The notes: generated by a model not told the origin, from the letters alone. A stretch of DNA of 64,000 nucleotides from Duganella sacchari (GCF_900143065.1 NZ_FRCX01000006.1:62001-126000); one strand, 5' to 3'. Numbered from the stretch's first letter, positions 27,373 through 39,949 are shown. Numbers and translations: made by a program.

Positions 27373-28389
27373 ATGCAACTCGATACCCGCGCACAAACCC
27401 TGCTCAAGGCCCTGGTCGAACGCTATATCGCGGACGGCCAGCCGGTGGGCTCGCGTGCGCTCTCCAAAATCTCGGGGCTGGAGCTGTCGCCGGCCACCAT
27501 CCGCAACATCATGGCGGACCTGGAAGAGCTGGGCTATGTAGCCAGCCCGCATACCTCGGCCGGCCGGGTGCCGACGCCGCGCGGCTACCGTATCTTTGTC
27601 GATACCCTGCTGACCGTGCAGCACCTCGACGAGCAGGCCGTGGGCGCGCAGCTGCGCCTGCAGTCGCCGCAGCCGCAGAAGATGATTACCAATGCGGCGC
27701 AGATGCTGTCCTCGCTGTCGCAGTTTGCCGGCGTGGTGCTGAGTCCGCGCCGCGAGTCGGTGTTCCAGCAGATCGAGTTCCTGCGCCTGGGCGAGAAGCG
27801 CATCCTGCTGGTGATCGTGGCGCCGAATGGCGATGTGCAGAACCGCCTGCTGTTGACGGATGTGGATTACAGCCCGGCGCAGCTGGTGCAGTCGGCCAAT
27901 TACATCAACCAGAATTACGGCGGCCTGGCCTTTGATGAGGTGCATGCGCGCCTGCAGACGGAACTGCGCCAGCTGCGCGATGACATGGGCCGCCTGATGC
28001 AGGTGGCAGTGGAAGCGGGCAGCGAGGCGATGACGGATGACAGCGACAATATGGTCATCGCGGGTGAGCGCAACCTGCTGTCGGTCAGCGATTTGTCGTC
28101 GAATATGAGTTCACTGCGCCAGATGTTCGATATGTTCGAGCAGAAGACCGGGCTGATGCAGCTGCTCGATGTGTCGAGCAAGGCCAGCGGCGTGCAAATC
28201 TACATCGGCGGCGAATCCAGCCTGGTGCCGATGGATGAGATGAGTGTGGTGACGGCGCCGTACACGGCCAATGGCAAGATTGTCGGCACGCTGGGCGTGA
28301 TCGGCCCGACGCGGATGGCCTACGAGCGCGTGATCCCGATTGTGGATATTACGGCCAAGCTGCTGTCCAACGCGCTGAGTCACAATTAA
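27373..28389 (+). CDS. hrcA: Heat-inducible transcription repressor HrcA
   Basis: HrcA binds CIRCE operators and represses groESL/dnaK until heat shock titrates GroEL. The 338-residue protein has an N-terminal winged helix ([30 protein letters not shown]), the [14 protein letters not shown] motif and the GAF-like C-terminal domain ending in [16 protein letters not shown] do not see a clear CIRCE repeat just upstream, so autoregulation is not apparent. It converges on fur. Confidence 0.95.
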   Translation: MQLDTRAQTLLKALVERYIADGQPVGSRALSKISGLELSPATIRNIMADLEELGYVASPHTSAGRVPTPRGYRIFVDTLLTVQHLDEQAVGAQLRLQSPQPQKMITNAAQMLSSLSQFAGVVLSPRRESVFQQIEFLRLGEKRILLVIVAPNGDVQNRLLLTDVDYSPAQLVQSANYINQNYGGLAFDEVHARLQTELRQLRDDMGRLMQVAVEAGSEAMTDDSDNMVIAGERNLLSVSDLSSNMSSLRQMFDMFEQKTGLMQLLDVSSKASGVQIYIGGESSLVPMDEMSVVTAPYTANGKIVGTLGVIGPTRMAYERVIPIVDITAKLLSNALSHN

Positions 28390-28392
28390 ATG

Positions 28393-28416
28393 TGCCCCGC
28401 CTTGCCGGGCGGGGCA
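28393..28416. terminator. Possible bidirectional terminator between hrcA and fur
   Basis: A 9-bp perfect GC-rich stem (TGCCCCGCC/GGCGGGGCA) with a 6-base loop fills the 31-bp gap between two convergent genes. It has no clear U run, so it may only pause polymerase or stabilise 3' ends. Confidence 0.5.
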
Positions 28417-28420
28417 GGAA

Positions 28421-28849
28421 TCAAGGACGGTGCGGGCAGGCGGTCTTGGTGCAGTTGCCGTAAATCGCCAGCGCGTGTTCGGCGATCTTGAAGCCGCGCT
28501 CCTGGGCAATCGCATGCTGGCGCTCTTCAATCGCTTCATCGTAAAACTCTTCCACGCGGCCGCAATCGACGCACACCAGGTGGTCATGGTGCGAGCCCGC
28601 GTTCAGCTCAAAGATGGCTTTGCCGGTTTCGAAGTGGTTGCGGTTCAGCAGGCCGGCCTGCTCGAACTGGGTCAGCACGCGGTAGACGGTGGCCAGGCCC
28701 ACATCCATATTGTCCGCCAGCAGGATTTTGTAGACATCCTCGGCGGTCAGGTGGCGCACTTCGCTGTTCTGGAAAATATCCAGGATTTTAATGCGTGGCA
28801 GCGTGGCTTTGAGGCCGCTGGCCTTCAGATCGGTAGGATTATTACCCAT
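28421..28849 (-). CDS. fur: Ferric uptake regulator Fur
   Basis: Fur is the Fe(II)-dependent repressor of iron uptake genes such as feoB at the start of this window. The 142-residue protein has the winged helix ([29 protein letters not shown]), the metal-binding [16 protein letters not shown] segment and a C-terminal Cys pair. It is divergent from bamE, a conserved arrangement in betaproteobacteria; the 197-bp gap likely holds both promoters. Confidence 0.96.
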   Translation of the reverse strand: MGNNPTDLKASGLKATLPRIKILDIFQNSEVRHLTAEDVYKILLADNMDVGLATVYRVLTQFEQAGLLNRNHFETGKAIFELNAGSHHDHLVCVDCGRVEEFYDEAIEERQHAIAQERGFKIAEHALAIYGNCTKTACPHRP

Positions 28850-29046
28850 GTTGGAAACTCTATAGTGTGGTTGGCGGTTAGCTAGGCGCTAGTTTAACGC
28901 ACTCCGACGCTGGCCGCACCTGCTTACGGACCGGCATAAGTTTCTTGTAGGAATTTTACAGTTACAAAGAATTACCCCGTCGCGGACAGGGTGCTTTATG
29001 ATATAGCGTTTTGCAGCACTTCCGCTCGACCAGATTGAGGACATTT

Positions 29047-29688
29047 ATGCGCGTCACCCAGGCTTTTTCGCAGTCTTTGTTGCACCGTTTCACTCCTATT
29101 GCCGCCACCGCGTGCATCGCGCTGGCGCTGGGCGGCTGCGCGACCAAAACCACGCTGGGCGAGAAATCGACGGAAGTGAAAGACAGTGAGCCAACGCTGG
29201 ACGCCAGCAAAGGCGCCCAGACCACCACCATCACCAAGCTGCAACGCTTCATGTGGTTCTTCTCGCCGTACCGTCCGGATATCCAGCAGGGCAACTTTGT
29301 TTCGGAAGAAATGTTGGCACAGCTGAAAGTGGGCATGACCCAGGACCAGGTGCGTTTCATCTTCGGCACCGCGCTGCTGACCGACCCGTTCCACGGCAAC
29401 CGCTGGGATTACGCGTTCCGCCTGGCCAAGGGCAACGGCGAAATTACCACCAGCCGCGTGATCGTGTTCTTCAAGGATGGCAAGGTGGAGCGCTGGGAAG
29501 GCGGCAACCTGCCGACCGAGAAAGAATACATCGCCCGTATCGCCGGCCCGGCGCCGAACGCCAAGAAGGAAGCCGCGACCGAAGCGGCCCTGGCCAAGCC
29601 GGCGCCTAGCGCGCCGCTGCCGGCCGGCAGCGACAATCCCGCTGCGGCCTCGCCAGTGGGCGTGACGATCACGAACGACAAAAAATAA
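29047..29688 (+). CDS. bamE: Outer membrane protein assembly factor BamE
   Basis: BamE is a small lipoprotein of the Bam complex that folds beta-barrels into the outer membrane. The 213-residue protein has a signal peptide with lipobox LALGGC, the SmpA/OmlA core ([43 protein letters not shown]) and an unusually long Ala/Pro-rich C-terminal tail of about 65 residues not found in E. coli BamE. A GAGG site supports the 29047 start rather than the ATG at 29011. It precedes dapB by 16 nt. Confidence 0.92.
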   Translation: MRVTQAFSQSLLHRFTPIAATACIALALGGCATKTTLGEKSTEVKDSEPTLDASKGAQTTTITKLQRFMWFFSPYRPDIQQGNFVSEEMLAQLKVGMTQDQVRFIFGTALLTDPFHGNRWDYAFRLAKGNGEITTSRVIVFFKDGKVERWEGGNLPTEKEYIARIAGPAPNAKKEAATEAALAKPAPSAPLPAGSDNPAAASPVGVTITNDKK

Positions 29689-29704
29689 AAGCAAGGATGC
29701 AAGC

Positions 29705-30511
29705 ATGACCCCAATGAACATCGCCATCGCAGGCGCCGGCGGCCGTATGGGCCGTATCCTGATCGAAGCCGTGCAGAACGCCGATGATGCGCGTCTGTCG
29801 GGCGCGCTGGACCGCGCCGGTGCGGAGCAGGCCGATGCGGCGGCTTTCCTGGGCAAGCCGGCCGGCGTGCCGGTGGCGTCGGCATTGGACCAGGGCCTGG
29901 CCGGTGCGCAGTTCCTGATCGACTTCACGCGTCCGGAAGCCACCCTCGAGCATTTGAAGTATTGCGCTGAACACGGCATCAAGCTGGTGATCGGCACCAC
30001 CGGTTTTGACGAGGCGGGCAAGGCCGCCATTCTGGCCGCCGCCCAAAAAACCGCCATCGTGTTCTCGCCCAACTTTTCGGTCGGCGTCAATGTCACCATG
30101 AAGCTGCTGGAGCAGGCCGCCAAGGCGCTGTCCACCGGCTACGACATCGAAATCATCGAGGCGCACCACCGCTTCAAGGTCGATGCGCCATCGGGCACCG
30201 CACTGAAAATGGGCGAGGTGATTGCCGATGCGCTGGGCCGCGACCTCAAGGAACATGGCGTGTTCGCGCGCGAAGGCGTGACCGGCGAACGTGATCCGTC
30301 GTCGATCGGCTTTGCCACCATCCGTGGCGGCGACATCGTTGGCGACCACACCGTGCTGTTTGCCGGCATCGGCGAGCGCATCGAGATCAGCCACAAGTCC
30401 AGCAGCCGCGTGACCTACGCGCACGGCGCCCTCCGCGCCTGCCGCTTCCTGGCAGACAAACCGGCCGGCCTGTACGATATGTACGACGTGCTGGGCCTGA
30501 AAGACCAATGA
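29705..30511 (+). CDS. dapB: 4-hydroxy-tetrahydrodipicolinate reductase DapB
   Basis: DapB reduces hydroxy-tetrahydrodipicolinate in lysine and diaminopimelate synthesis. The 268-residue protein shows the NAD(P)H motif [12 protein letters not shown], the GTTGFD segment, the catalytic [19 protein letters not shown] motif (His-His and Lys) and [11 protein letters not shown] near the end. Its stop overlaps the exbB start by 4 nt, joining it to the exbBD operon. Confidence 0.96.
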   Translation: MTPMNIAIAGAGGRMGRILIEAVQNADDARLSGALDRAGAEQADAAAFLGKPAGVPVASALDQGLAGAQFLIDFTRPEATLEHLKYCAEHGIKLVIGTTGFDEAGKAAILAAAQKTAIVFSPNFSVGVNVTMKLLEQAAKALSTGYDIEIIEAHHRFKVDAPSGTALKMGEVIADALGRDLKEHGVFAREGVTGERDPSSIGFATIRGGDIVGDHTVLFAGIGERIEISHKSSSRVTYAHGALRACRFLADKPAGLYDMYDVLGLKDQ

Positions 30512-31173
30512 ACCCGGCAGCCAGCCAGTTCACCCTGAGCCGCTTCTGGGAGCAGGGGGACGCCATCAGCCACGCGGTGGCGTTGGTGCTGCTGGCGATG
30601 TCGCTGGTGAGCTGGTTCTTCATCCTGGCCAAGGCGGTTTCCTCGTGGCGCATCCGCCGCAGCGCGCCTGCGGTGCAGGCGTTCTGGGACGCGCCCAGCA
30701 TGCAGGATGGCGTGGCCGCGCTGACGCTGGCCGATCCCGAACAGATTTTCCTGCCGCTGGCGCAGCAGGGCGCGGCGCAGCTGACGGCGTCGGCACGGCC
30801 ATCTCTGGGGGGCGAGATGGACCGCTCGGCGCAAGCCACGCGCGTGCTGCGCGCGGCGATCCAGCGCTCCACCAACCGCCTGGAGGCGGGCCTGACGCTG
30901 CTGGCGTCGATTGGCGCCACTGCGCCGTTTGTCGGCCTGCTGGGCACGGTCTGGGGCATTTATCACGCGCTGGCCAATGTGTCTTCGCATGGCACGGTGC
31001 AGATCGACAAGGTGGCTGGCCCGGTGGGTGAGGCGCTGGTCATGACCGCCATCGGCCTGACCGTGGCGATTCCTGCGGTGCTGGCCTACAATGGTTTCAA
31101 CCGCGTCAACCGGCTGACGCTGGCCGAGCTGGATGCATTTGCCCACGACCTGCATGCGTATCTGACGAAGTAA
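30508..31173 (+). CDS. exbB: MotA/TolQ/ExbB proton channel family protein
   Basis: The 221-residue inner-membrane protein has three predicted helices: one near residues 22-42 and two after residue 130. It shows the ExbB/TolQ signature [30 protein letters not shown] and [21 protein letters not shown]. With ExbD it forms the proton-driven motor that energises TonB. ExbB is favoured over TolQ because no tolA/tolB/pal genes follow. ATGA overlap with dapB and a 4-nt gap to exbD point to one transcript. Confidence 0.9.
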   Translation: MNPAASQFTLSRFWEQGDAISHAVALVLLAMSLVSWFFILAKAVSSWRIRRSAPAVQAFWDAPSMQDGVAALTLADPEQIFLPLAQQGAAQLTASARPSLGGEMDRSAQATRVLRAAIQRSTNRLEAGLTLLASIGATAPFVGLLGTVWGIYHALANVSSHGTVQIDKVAGPVGEALVMTAIGLTVAIPAVLAYNGFNRVNRLTLAELDAFAHDLHAYLTK

Positions 31174-31177
31174 GATC

Positions 31178-31603
31178 ATGGCCTTCGGCGCTTTCAACCA
31201 TCACCGCAATCCCGGCCCGATGGCCGACATCAATGTCACGCCCATGGTGGATGTGATGCTGGTGCTGCTGGTGATTTTCATTCTGGCGGCGCCGATGTTC
31301 ACCGGCTCGGTGCAGCTGGAACTGCCGAAGGCGCAAGCGCCGGCAACGCCGACGGCGCCCGCCGCGACTGTCACGCTGTCGATCGACGGCAAGGGCAAGA
31401 TATTCTGGAATAACGACCTGGTGGCGCCGGATGCGCTGACCGCGCGTCTGGTGGAGGCGTCCAGGCTGGACCCGCAACCGGAACTGCAACTGCGCGCCGA
31501 CAAGGACACCCGCTATGAAGTGGTGGCCCAGGTGATGGCGGCGGCGCAGAGCAATGGACTAACGAAATTGGGCTTCGTCACCGATCCCAAGGAGAAGAAA
31601 TAA
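31178..31603 (+). CDS. exbD: ExbD/TolR family biopolymer transport protein
   Basis: This 141-residue protein has one N-terminal helix preceded by the ADINVTPMVDVMLVLLVIF motif, whose Asp is the proton-carrying residue, and a periplasmic domain ending in FVTDP. It pairs with the ExbB upstream. The next gene starts on the base after its TAA stop. Confidence 0.92.
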   Translation: MAFGAFNHHRNPGPMADINVTPMVDVMLVLLVIFILAAPMFTGSVQLELPKAQAPATPTAPAATVTLSIDGKGKIFWNNDLVAPDALTARLVEASRLDPQPELQLRADKDTRYEVVAQVMAAAQSNGLTKLGFVTDPKEKK

Positions 31604-31930
31604 ATGGCAACCGCAGAACTGAACGGCGCGGCGATTAAGGATTTCGACAGCTTCCACGCTGCATGCAAGACCGCCATGGGCTTCCCCGACACCTATGGCA
31701 ACACCATGGATGCCTGGGTGGACTGCCTGAGCTATCTGCGCGACGACGACAGCATGAGCAAGTTCAGGCTCAAGCCCAACGAAGTGCTGGAAATCGTCAT
31801 CCTGGACGCGCCGGCCATGCAGGCCGCCGTGCCGGACATTGTGGAAGAAATCACCTACTGCGTGGCTGGCCTCAACGAACGCTACGAGGACTACGGCGAA
31901 AAGCCCGCCCTCAAACTGACGCTGCGCTAG
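31604..31930 (+). CDS. Barstar-family (RNase inhibitor-like) protein
   Basis: The 108-residue acidic protein resembles barstar: an N-terminal strand and IKDFDSFHAACKTAMGFPDTYGNTMDAWVDCLSYL, matching the family's helix with FP-x-YG-x-N-x-DAxxDCL. Barstar binds and blocks secreted barnase-type ribonucleases; no barnase is visible here. The ATG follows the exbD stop directly and an AAGGAG site sits inside the exbD end, so it is in the dapB-exbBD transcript. The 3' end overlaps map by 20 bp tail to tail. It may serve as immunity against foreign ribonuclease toxins (inference). Confidence 0.78.
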   Translation: MATAELNGAAIKDFDSFHAACKTAMGFPDTYGNTMDAWVDCLSYLRDDDSMSKFRLKPNEVLEIVILDAPAMQAAVPDIVEEITYCVAGLNERYEDYGEKPALKLTLR

Positions 31931-32765
31931 GCGCGGCGGGCGGTTCGGCGCCGGCCGGCAGCGCGTTCGGAATATGCGCCTTGGCGCCGGTCTCGCCCGG
32001 CGCCAGCGTCAGCACCTCGAAGCCGGTCTCGGTCACGCAGACCATGTGTTCCCACTGCGCCGACAGCGATTTGTCGCGCGTCTCGACGGTCCAGCCGTCG
32101 CTCAATTCCCTGGTGGCGGCCTTGCCTGCATTGATCATCGGTTCGATGGTGAACAGCATGCCCGGCTTGAGCACCATGCCCTGGCCTGGACGGCCGTAGT
32201 GCGTCACCTGCGGATCTTCGTGATACACCTGGCCGATGCCATGGCCGCAGTAATCCAGCACCACGCTGTAGCCGGCCTTTTCGGCCACGGTCTGGATCGC
32301 AAAGCCGACATCGCCCAGGGTGGCCTTCGGTTTCACGGCGCGGATGCCGGCCCACATGGCCGCATAGGTGGTTTCCACCAGCTTGCGGGTTGGCTTGCTG
32401 GGTTCGCCCACGTAGTACATGCGGCTGGTGTCGCCGTGCCAGCCATCCTTGATGACGGCGACGTCGATGTTGATGATGTCGCCATTCTTCAGTACCTCGG
32501 TGGCGGACGGAATGCCGTGGCAGACTACATGGTTGACCGAGCTGCACACGGTGGCCGGAAAGCCGCCGTAGCCGACGTTGGCGGGAATCGCCTGCTGCAC
32601 GTTGACGATGTAGTCGTTGCACAGTTGGTCGAGATAAGCGGTGGTCACGCCCGCCTTGATGTGCGGGCCGATCATCGTCAGGACGTCGGCCGCCAGCTGG
32701 GCAGCGACGCGGGCCTGGGCGATTTGCTCAGGCGACTTGATCAGATTGGCGGAACGGCGTGACAT
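31911..32765 (-). CDS. map: Methionine aminopeptidase, type I
   Basis: The enzyme removes the initiator Met from nascent proteins. The 284-residue protein has the expected His (CGHGIG), two Asp ligands in INIDVAVIKDGWHGDTSRM, and the Glu ligands in FTIEPM and QWEHMV. It ends with a Pro/Ala-rich tail of about 20 residues beyond the usual end. It is not next to rpsB here, so it may be a second map gene; that cannot be judged from this window. Confidence 0.93.
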   Translation of the reverse strand: MSRRSANLIKSPEQIAQARVAAQLAADVLTMIGPHIKAGVTTAYLDQLCNDYIVNVQQAIPANVGYGGFPATVCSSVNHVVCHGIPSATEVLKNGDIINIDVAVIKDGWHGDTSRMYYVGEPSKPTRKLVETTYAAMWAGIRAVKPKATLGDVGFAIQTVAEKAGYSVVLDYCGHGIGQVYHEDPQVTHYGRPGQGMVLKPGMLFTIEPMINAGKAATRELSDGWTVETRDKSLSAQWEHMVCVTETGFEVLTLAPGETGAKAHIPNALPAGAEPPAAPSAASV

Positions 32766-32826
32766 GGATGACCTTTTTTACTGGATAAAGGTCGACATTT
32801 TGCCATAGACCATGGCCGGGCCGCTG

Positions 32827-33558
32827 CTATGGGGCGGGATTGGCCGTTGCGGCCGGCGATTCGGTGTCAGGTCCGATCAGGCCGAAATCCTTGGCGATTT
32901 CCTGGTAACGCGCCTCTGCGGCCTTTTTGTCTTCCGCTGACATGCCGGCGAACTGCAGGTCAGCGTGGTAGAGCGCCGCACGGTCGGGGTCATTGGTGAA
33001 CTGCGAAAACTTGTCCCATGCCCAGGCCTCCACCAGATTGTTGTTGTCGATTTCCTTGGCGGCGATGACGGCGGCGGCATGCAGATAACCTGCCTGCATC
33101 GCGGCGTAAAAGTACTGCCTGGAGACCTCGGCAGGTGGTTTTCGGCTGTCGAAACTGGCGTCGTTGACCAACTGCGCCGCTTCATTGCTATATTGCTCGC
33201 CTAATTGCACCATTGCCGCAGCGTCGCCGTTGTGGGCCAGCTGCTGCAACTGCTTCAGGCTCATGTGGTAGTACGGTTCGGGCGTATTGTATTTGCCTTT
33301 GCGCATACGCTCGAGCCGTTCGCGGATCAAGATTTGCTGGTCAACCTTCACCGGTTCGCCGACGGCGAAGGGGTTGAGGCCCAGTGCCGCGTTCCAGCTG
33401 CGGCCCGTGGATGCGGGCTCGGACTGGTGCACGGCACGGACCTCGTCTTTGCCGGGCTCGTTAGGCGCAGCCGGCGTGTCACTGATGGCCTGCCGGGAAA
33501 CGAGCACTCCCGCAATGACCAACGCTACGGTGGAGAGTGCAATTGTGGTGGATTTCAT
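32827..33558 (-). CDS. Exported protein with Sel1/TPR-like helical segment, function unknown
   Basis: The 243-residue protein has an N-terminal signal or anchor helix (residues 5-22), a low-complexity Pro/Glu part, and one degenerate Sel1-like repeat (LQQLAHNGDAAAMVQLGEQYSNEA) followed by YAAMQAGYLHAAAVIAAKE. Such helical repeats usually bind other proteins. A GGGAG site lies 7 nt before the ATG. It lies in the accessory stretch between exbD and leuS; its neighbours do not suggest a pathway. Confidence 0.65.
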   Translation of the reverse strand: MKSTTIALSTVALVIAGVLVSRQAISDTPAAPNEPGKDEVRAVHQSEPASTGRSWNAALGLNPFAVGEPVKVDQQILIRERLERMRKGKYNTPEPYYHMSLKQLQQLAHNGDAAAMVQLGEQYSNEAAQLVNDASFDSRKPPAEVSRQYFYAAMQAGYLHAAAVIAAKEIDNNNLVEAWAWDKFSQFTNDPDRAALYHADLQFAGMSAEDKKAAEARYQEIAKDFGLIGPDTESPAATANPAP

Positions 33559-33592
33559 CTAGTCGCTCCCGGCGGTCATCAGTTGGTGGCAA

Positions 33593-34201
33593 TTACATCA
33601 GGTAGCGCTTGTTGTAGGAGTCGCAGCTGCCGATCACGCCGCCTTGCTGGGCTGCAACACCTGCCGCCAGCACGCCGTTCCTTTGCACCACGTAGAACTC
33701 TTCGCAGCCGAAACCGCCGGTGATGCGGTGGGCCGCATAACGCATAGGCTGACGGTCACCGGTGCCGCGGTCGAGATGCAATTCACGGATCACGTTATAG
33801 TTGACCGGTTCACGGATGGTCAGACGGCCATCATCACCCAGCACCATGACGTAGTTACCAGTGGCGCGGCCGCCGGTTTCCGAGGTCCAGCGCCAGGTAT
33901 TGCTGGCCGTATACACCACGAAATTACCATCGTCTTGTTGCACGGCATAATTGCCGCCCTTGCCGGTCGAGAAACCGGTCGGCTGGGTGCCGCCTGGTTG
34001 CTGTGCGTACAGCACCAGGTTGCCATCCGTTTGCATCGCCAGCATGTAGTTCTTGTTGATCGACTGGATATTCTGGCCCGAATTCAGTCGTACGCCAGCG
34101 CGCATGACGTTCGGGCCCAGGGTGACCACGGCTTGTGCTGATGCTACCTGGCTGGCTGCAAAGCCGGCCAGCACTGCGCCTAATACGAAAAGCTTTTTCA
34201 T
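33593..34201 (-). CDS. Secreted bulb-type (GNA-like) mannose-binding lectin domain protein
   Basis: After a clear signal peptide (cut near SAQA, residues 20-24), this 202-residue protein has B-lectin repeats: the mannose-site pattern Q-x-D-x-N-x-V-x-Y is intact at residues 57-65 and 89-97, and a third copy (GDDGRLTI) is degenerate. Two Cys in the C-terminal 40 residues may form a disulfide. Known relatives include plant snowdrop lectin and the bacteriocin LlpA, though LlpA has two such domains. A good AGAGGAAA site supports the start. A role in binding mannose-containing glycans is probable; toxicity is speculation. Confidence 0.75.
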   Translation of the reverse strand: MKKLFVLGAVLAGFAASQVASAQAVVTLGPNVMRAGVRLNSGQNIQSINKNYMLAMQTDGNLVLYAQQPGGTQPTGFSTGKGGNYAVQQDDGNFVVYTASNTWRWTSETGGRATGNYVMVLGDDGRLTIREPVNYNVIRELHLDRGTGDRQPMRYAAHRITGGFGCEEFYVVQRNGVLAAGVAAQQGGVIGSCDSYNKRYLM

Positions 34202-34343
34202 TGATTTCCTCTGTAGTGTCGAAGTGGAACCAGCGTTTTTTGCTCGTGAGGTAATAAAAAAGCACGATTAGCAAAAAACCATAATTAGTCTACAGACAAA
34301 ATCTTTGTGGAAACTCACGAAAAGTAACAGTGCGCAGGTGACA

Positions 34344-34709
34344 CTAAATTACTTGATTGCGGTCGAAATGCGGGTTCACGATCAGGCACAGCAGGTTGCC
34401 AAACGGGTCGGCCAGCTCCACGGTTTTAATGCTGTCGCCGACGTCCTGGATCGGGTGATGCAGCGTTGCGCCCAGGGCGGTGATGCGTGCGACTTCGGCC
34501 TCAATATCATCGACGCCCCAGTAGACCATGCTACCCGCTGTCGCTGGCTGGCCGTCAGGGATCAGGCCCAGCTCAAAGCCGCCGATGTTGAAGCCGACGT
34601 AAAAGGGCTGGTCGAAATAGGGCTGGGTATTGAATACCTGGGTGTACCACGCCTTGGCGGCAGCCAGGTCGGTGACTGGATAGGCGGCGGTGCGTAAGCC
34701 TTTGATCAT
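34344..34709 (-). CDS. VOC (glyoxalase/bleomycin-resistance) superfamily protein
   Basis: This 121-residue protein has the paired beta-alpha-beta-beta-beta modules of the vicinal-oxygen-chelate fold: KGLRTAAYPVTDLAAAKAWY, GGFELGL, VYWGVDDIEAEVARI and FGNLLCLI. An AGGAG site precedes the ATG at 34709; the longer frame from 34742 is not supported. The substrate is unknown. It is followed on the same strand by an AraC-type gene reading toward it. Confidence 0.82.
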   Translation of the reverse strand: MIKGLRTAAYPVTDLAAAKAWYTQVFNTQPYFDQPFYVGFNIGGFELGLIPDGQPATAGSMVYWGVDDIEAEVARITALGATLHHPIQDVGDSIKTVELADPFGNLLCLIVNPHFDRNQVI

Positions 34710-34763
34710 GCGATGTCTCCTGTGAGGGGGTAAAAACCCCATCTTGGCACATCAGGCGGACGC

Positions 34764-35516
34764 TTAATTGGAAAAATGGAATCGCTCCGGCGCGCTGCCG
34801 GCGAACTCCTGGAAATCGTGGATCAGGTGCGACTGGTCGAAATAGCCGCACTCCTGTGCCAACCGGGCCCAGTCCGTTCCCGCGCTGGCGCCCAGCGCCG
34901 CTGTCGCGCGCCGGAAGCGGCAGATGCGCGCGTATAGCTTGGGCGACAGCCCGACATGGGTGCGGAACTGTGCCGCCAGATGCTGGCGCGACACCTGCAG
35001 CTGTACGGCCAGCTGCTCGACGCGTAGCGCACCAGCGCTGGCTTCCAGCGCCCGCAGCGCCTGCTGGACCAGCGCAGCGCTGCCGTTTCCGGCGGCGCTG
35101 TCCAGCCGCAGGCGGCGCAGCAACTCCCGTTCAATCAGCGCCAGCCGCGCACGCTCGGGTGCGGCGCTGTTCCAGAGCGCGTCGCCCAGGCGCCCGGCAT
35201 CGCTGCGGCCCCACAGCAAGTCGATCTCCGCGCGCTGATCGGTCAACGCGTGCAGCGGCATCGCCAGGAACGGGCCTGCCATGCCCGGCTTGAAGCGCAC
35301 CGCCATTGTCCGTACCGGCCGCTCGCTGGTCACCAGGATGGCGGAACGCATCATACCCACCGCAAACCCGGGCTGGCCGCTGTCCTGCCACAGGATATCC
35401 AAGCAATTATCGGGCAGCACGCGGTGCGTATGCGCCCACGCGGGCGCCTGTGCGGCCCAGACGCAGTCAACATGGGCGGCCAGCGCCGGGTGGGGAGGAT
35501 ATTCGCGATAGTGCAT
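34764..35516 (-). CDS. AraC-family transcriptional regulator
   Basis: The C-terminal 100 residues of this 250-residue protein form an AraC DNA-binding domain, with a first helix-turn-helix LAVQLQVSRQHLAAQFRTHVGLSPK and a second LAQECGYFDQSHLIHDF. The N-terminal 150 residues (DUF6597-like, VLPDNCLDILW) probably bind a ligand. It reads toward the VOC gene 54 bp downstream and may control it. The start is uncertain: 35516 leaves a normal domain and 35546 is possible; neither has a clear ribosome site. The further open frame overlaps leuS and is not believed. Confidence 0.8.
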   Translation of the reverse strand: MHYREYPPHPALAAHVDCVWAAQAPAWAHTHRVLPDNCLDILWQDSGQPGFAVGMMRSAILVTSERPVRTMAVRFKPGMAGPFLAMPLHALTDQRAEIDLLWGRSDAGRLGDALWNSAAPERARLALIERELLRRLRLDSAAGNGSAALVQQALRALEASAGALRVEQLAVQLQVSRQHLAAQFRTHVGLSPKLYARICRFRRATAALGASAGTDWARLAQECGYFDQSHLIHDFQEFAGSAPERFHFSN

Positions 35517-35520
35517 CTGA

Positions 35521-38271
<2,751 letters not shown>

Positions 38272-38282
38272 TCGGAATCCTC

Positions 38283-38903
38283 ATGGCGACTACTTCGAAG
38301 TTTTTGCGCCGCGGCGCACTGTACGCGGCAGTTCTGGCCGCGTCGCTGACGGTGTCGGCGTGCGGCTTCCACCTGCGCGGCGAGGGCGGCCACTACACGC
38401 TGCCATTCCCGACCATGTATGTGGGGCTGCCGGAGTCGTCGCCGCTGGCGATTGATTTGAAGCGCAACATCCGCGCCAACGGCGGCACCACCGTGGTCAG
38501 CTCCGCCAAGGATGCGGATGGCGTGATCGAGGTCTTGTCCAATCCGGAGAAGACCAAGAGCAAGACCATTCTGTCGCTGAACAGCAATGGCCGTGTGCGT
38601 CAGTATCTGCTGACCTACAACATTGTGTTCCGCGTGCTGGACAAGCAGGGCGCTGAGCTGCTGGGACCGACGCAGCTGATGCTGACGCGTCCTATCGACT
38701 TTAACGAAACCCAGCTGCTGGCCAAGGAACAGGAAGAAGCGCTGCTGTACAAAGACATGCAGACCGACCTGGTGCAGCAGATGATGCGCCGTATCGCCGC
38801 CGTGAAAACGCCGGGCGTGTCGCTGCCGCCAGCGCCGCTGCCGGCCGACAAGCAGCCTTCGGGCCAGCCGTCGACCATTCCGCCGGCCGTGCCGATTCAG
38901 TAA
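38283..38903 (+). CDS. lptE: LPS-assembly lipoprotein LptE
   Basis: LptE plugs the LptD barrel and helps deliver LPS to the cell surface. The 206-residue protein has a lipoprotein signal (SLTVSACGFHLRGEGG, a classic LptE opening), a compact alpha-beta domain and a Pro-rich tail. The position between leuS and holA is the same as in E. coli, which strengthens the call. Confidence 0.93.
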   Translation: MATTSKFLRRGALYAAVLAASLTVSACGFHLRGEGGHYTLPFPTMYVGLPESSPLAIDLKRNIRANGGTTVVSSAKDADGVIEVLSNPEKTKSKTILSLNSNGRVRQYLLTYNIVFRVLDKQGAELLGPTQLMLTRPIDFNETQLLAKEQEEALLYKDMQTDLVQQMMRRIAAVKTPGVSLPPAPLPADKQPSGQPSTIPPAVPIQ

Positions 38904-38912
38904 AGGCGCGCG

Positions 38913-39929
38913 ATGCAATTACGGTTGGAAGCGCTGGATGGCCATTTAACGAAATCGCTGTCGCAGCTGTATGTCATCACCAGCGACGAGCATTTGCTGG
39001 CGCTGGAAGCCGCGGACAAAATCCGCAAGACCGCGCGCGCGCAAGGCTATTCCGAGCGCGATGTGCTGACCGTGGAGCGCAGCTTCAAATGGGGCGAACT
39101 GCTGGCGGCCAATCAGGCGCTGTCGCTGTTTGGTGACAAGAAGCTTATCGAGCTGCGCATCCCGACCGGCAAGCCGGGCAAGGATGGCGGCGCGGCGCTG
39201 CAGAATTATGTAAAGGATCTGAGTCCGGACAACCTGACTTTGATCACGCTGCCCAAGCTGGATTGGCAGACGCAGAAGGCGGCCTGGGTCGCCAGTCTGC
39301 AACAAGCGGCGGTGTATATCGACATCCCGCAGGTGGAACGGGCGCATTTGCCCAATTGGATAGGCCAGCGCCTTGCCGCACAAGGGCAGAGCGCAGACCG
39401 GCAGAGCATTGATTTCATCGCGGACCGCGTGGAAGGCAATCTGCTTGCGGCCCATCAGGAGATTCAAAAACTGGCTTTGCTGCACGAGCCGGGCAAGCTG
39501 ACCTACGAGCAGGTGCACGACGCGGTGCTGAATGTAGCGCGCTACGATGTGTTCAAGCTCAGTGAAGCGATGCTGGCAGGTGATCCGGCGCGTCTGGTAC
39601 GCATGCTGGAAGGCCTGAAAGGCGAGGGCGAAGCGCTGCCGCTGGTGCTGTGGGCGGTGTCGGACGAAATCCGCACGCTGCTCAAGCTCAAGTCGGGCAT
39701 GGCGCAAGGCCGGCCTCTGGGTGCGCTGCTCAAGGAGCACCGCATCTGGGGACCCAAGGAACGCATGATGGACCCGGCGCTGCGCCGCATTTCGCTGCCA
39801 ACGCTGGAAGCGGCAATGAAGGACGCCGCGCAAGTGGACAAGATGATCAAGGGTCTGCGCGCGAAAGCGCATGCAGGCGACGCATGGGACGCCATGCTGC
39901 AATTGGCGTTGAAAGTCGCCCGCGGCTGA
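38913..39929 (+). CDS. holA: DNA polymerase III subunit delta
   Basis: HolA is the wrench of the clamp loader that opens the beta clamp. The 338-residue protein matches the family throughout: [20 protein letters not shown], the AAA+ like N-terminal part and a C-terminal collar ([23 protein letters not shown]). It follows lptE by 9 nt and precedes proA by 20 nt. Confidence 0.94.
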   Translation: MQLRLEALDGHLTKSLSQLYVITSDEHLLALEAADKIRKTARAQGYSERDVLTVERSFKWGELLAANQALSLFGDKKLIELRIPTGKPGKDGGAALQNYVKDLSPDNLTLITLPKLDWQTQKAAWVASLQQAAVYIDIPQVERAHLPNWIGQRLAAQGQSADRQSIDFIADRVEGNLLAAHQEIQKLALLHEPGKLTYEQVHDAVLNVARYDVFKLSEAMLAGDPARLVRMLEGLKGEGEALPLVLWAVSDEIRTLLKLKSGMAQGRPLGALLKEHRIWGPKERMMDPALRRISLPTLEAAMKDAAQVDKMIKGLRAKAHAGDAWDAMLQLALKVARG

Positions 39930-39949
39930 CCCGCTCGAACGGGACAACG

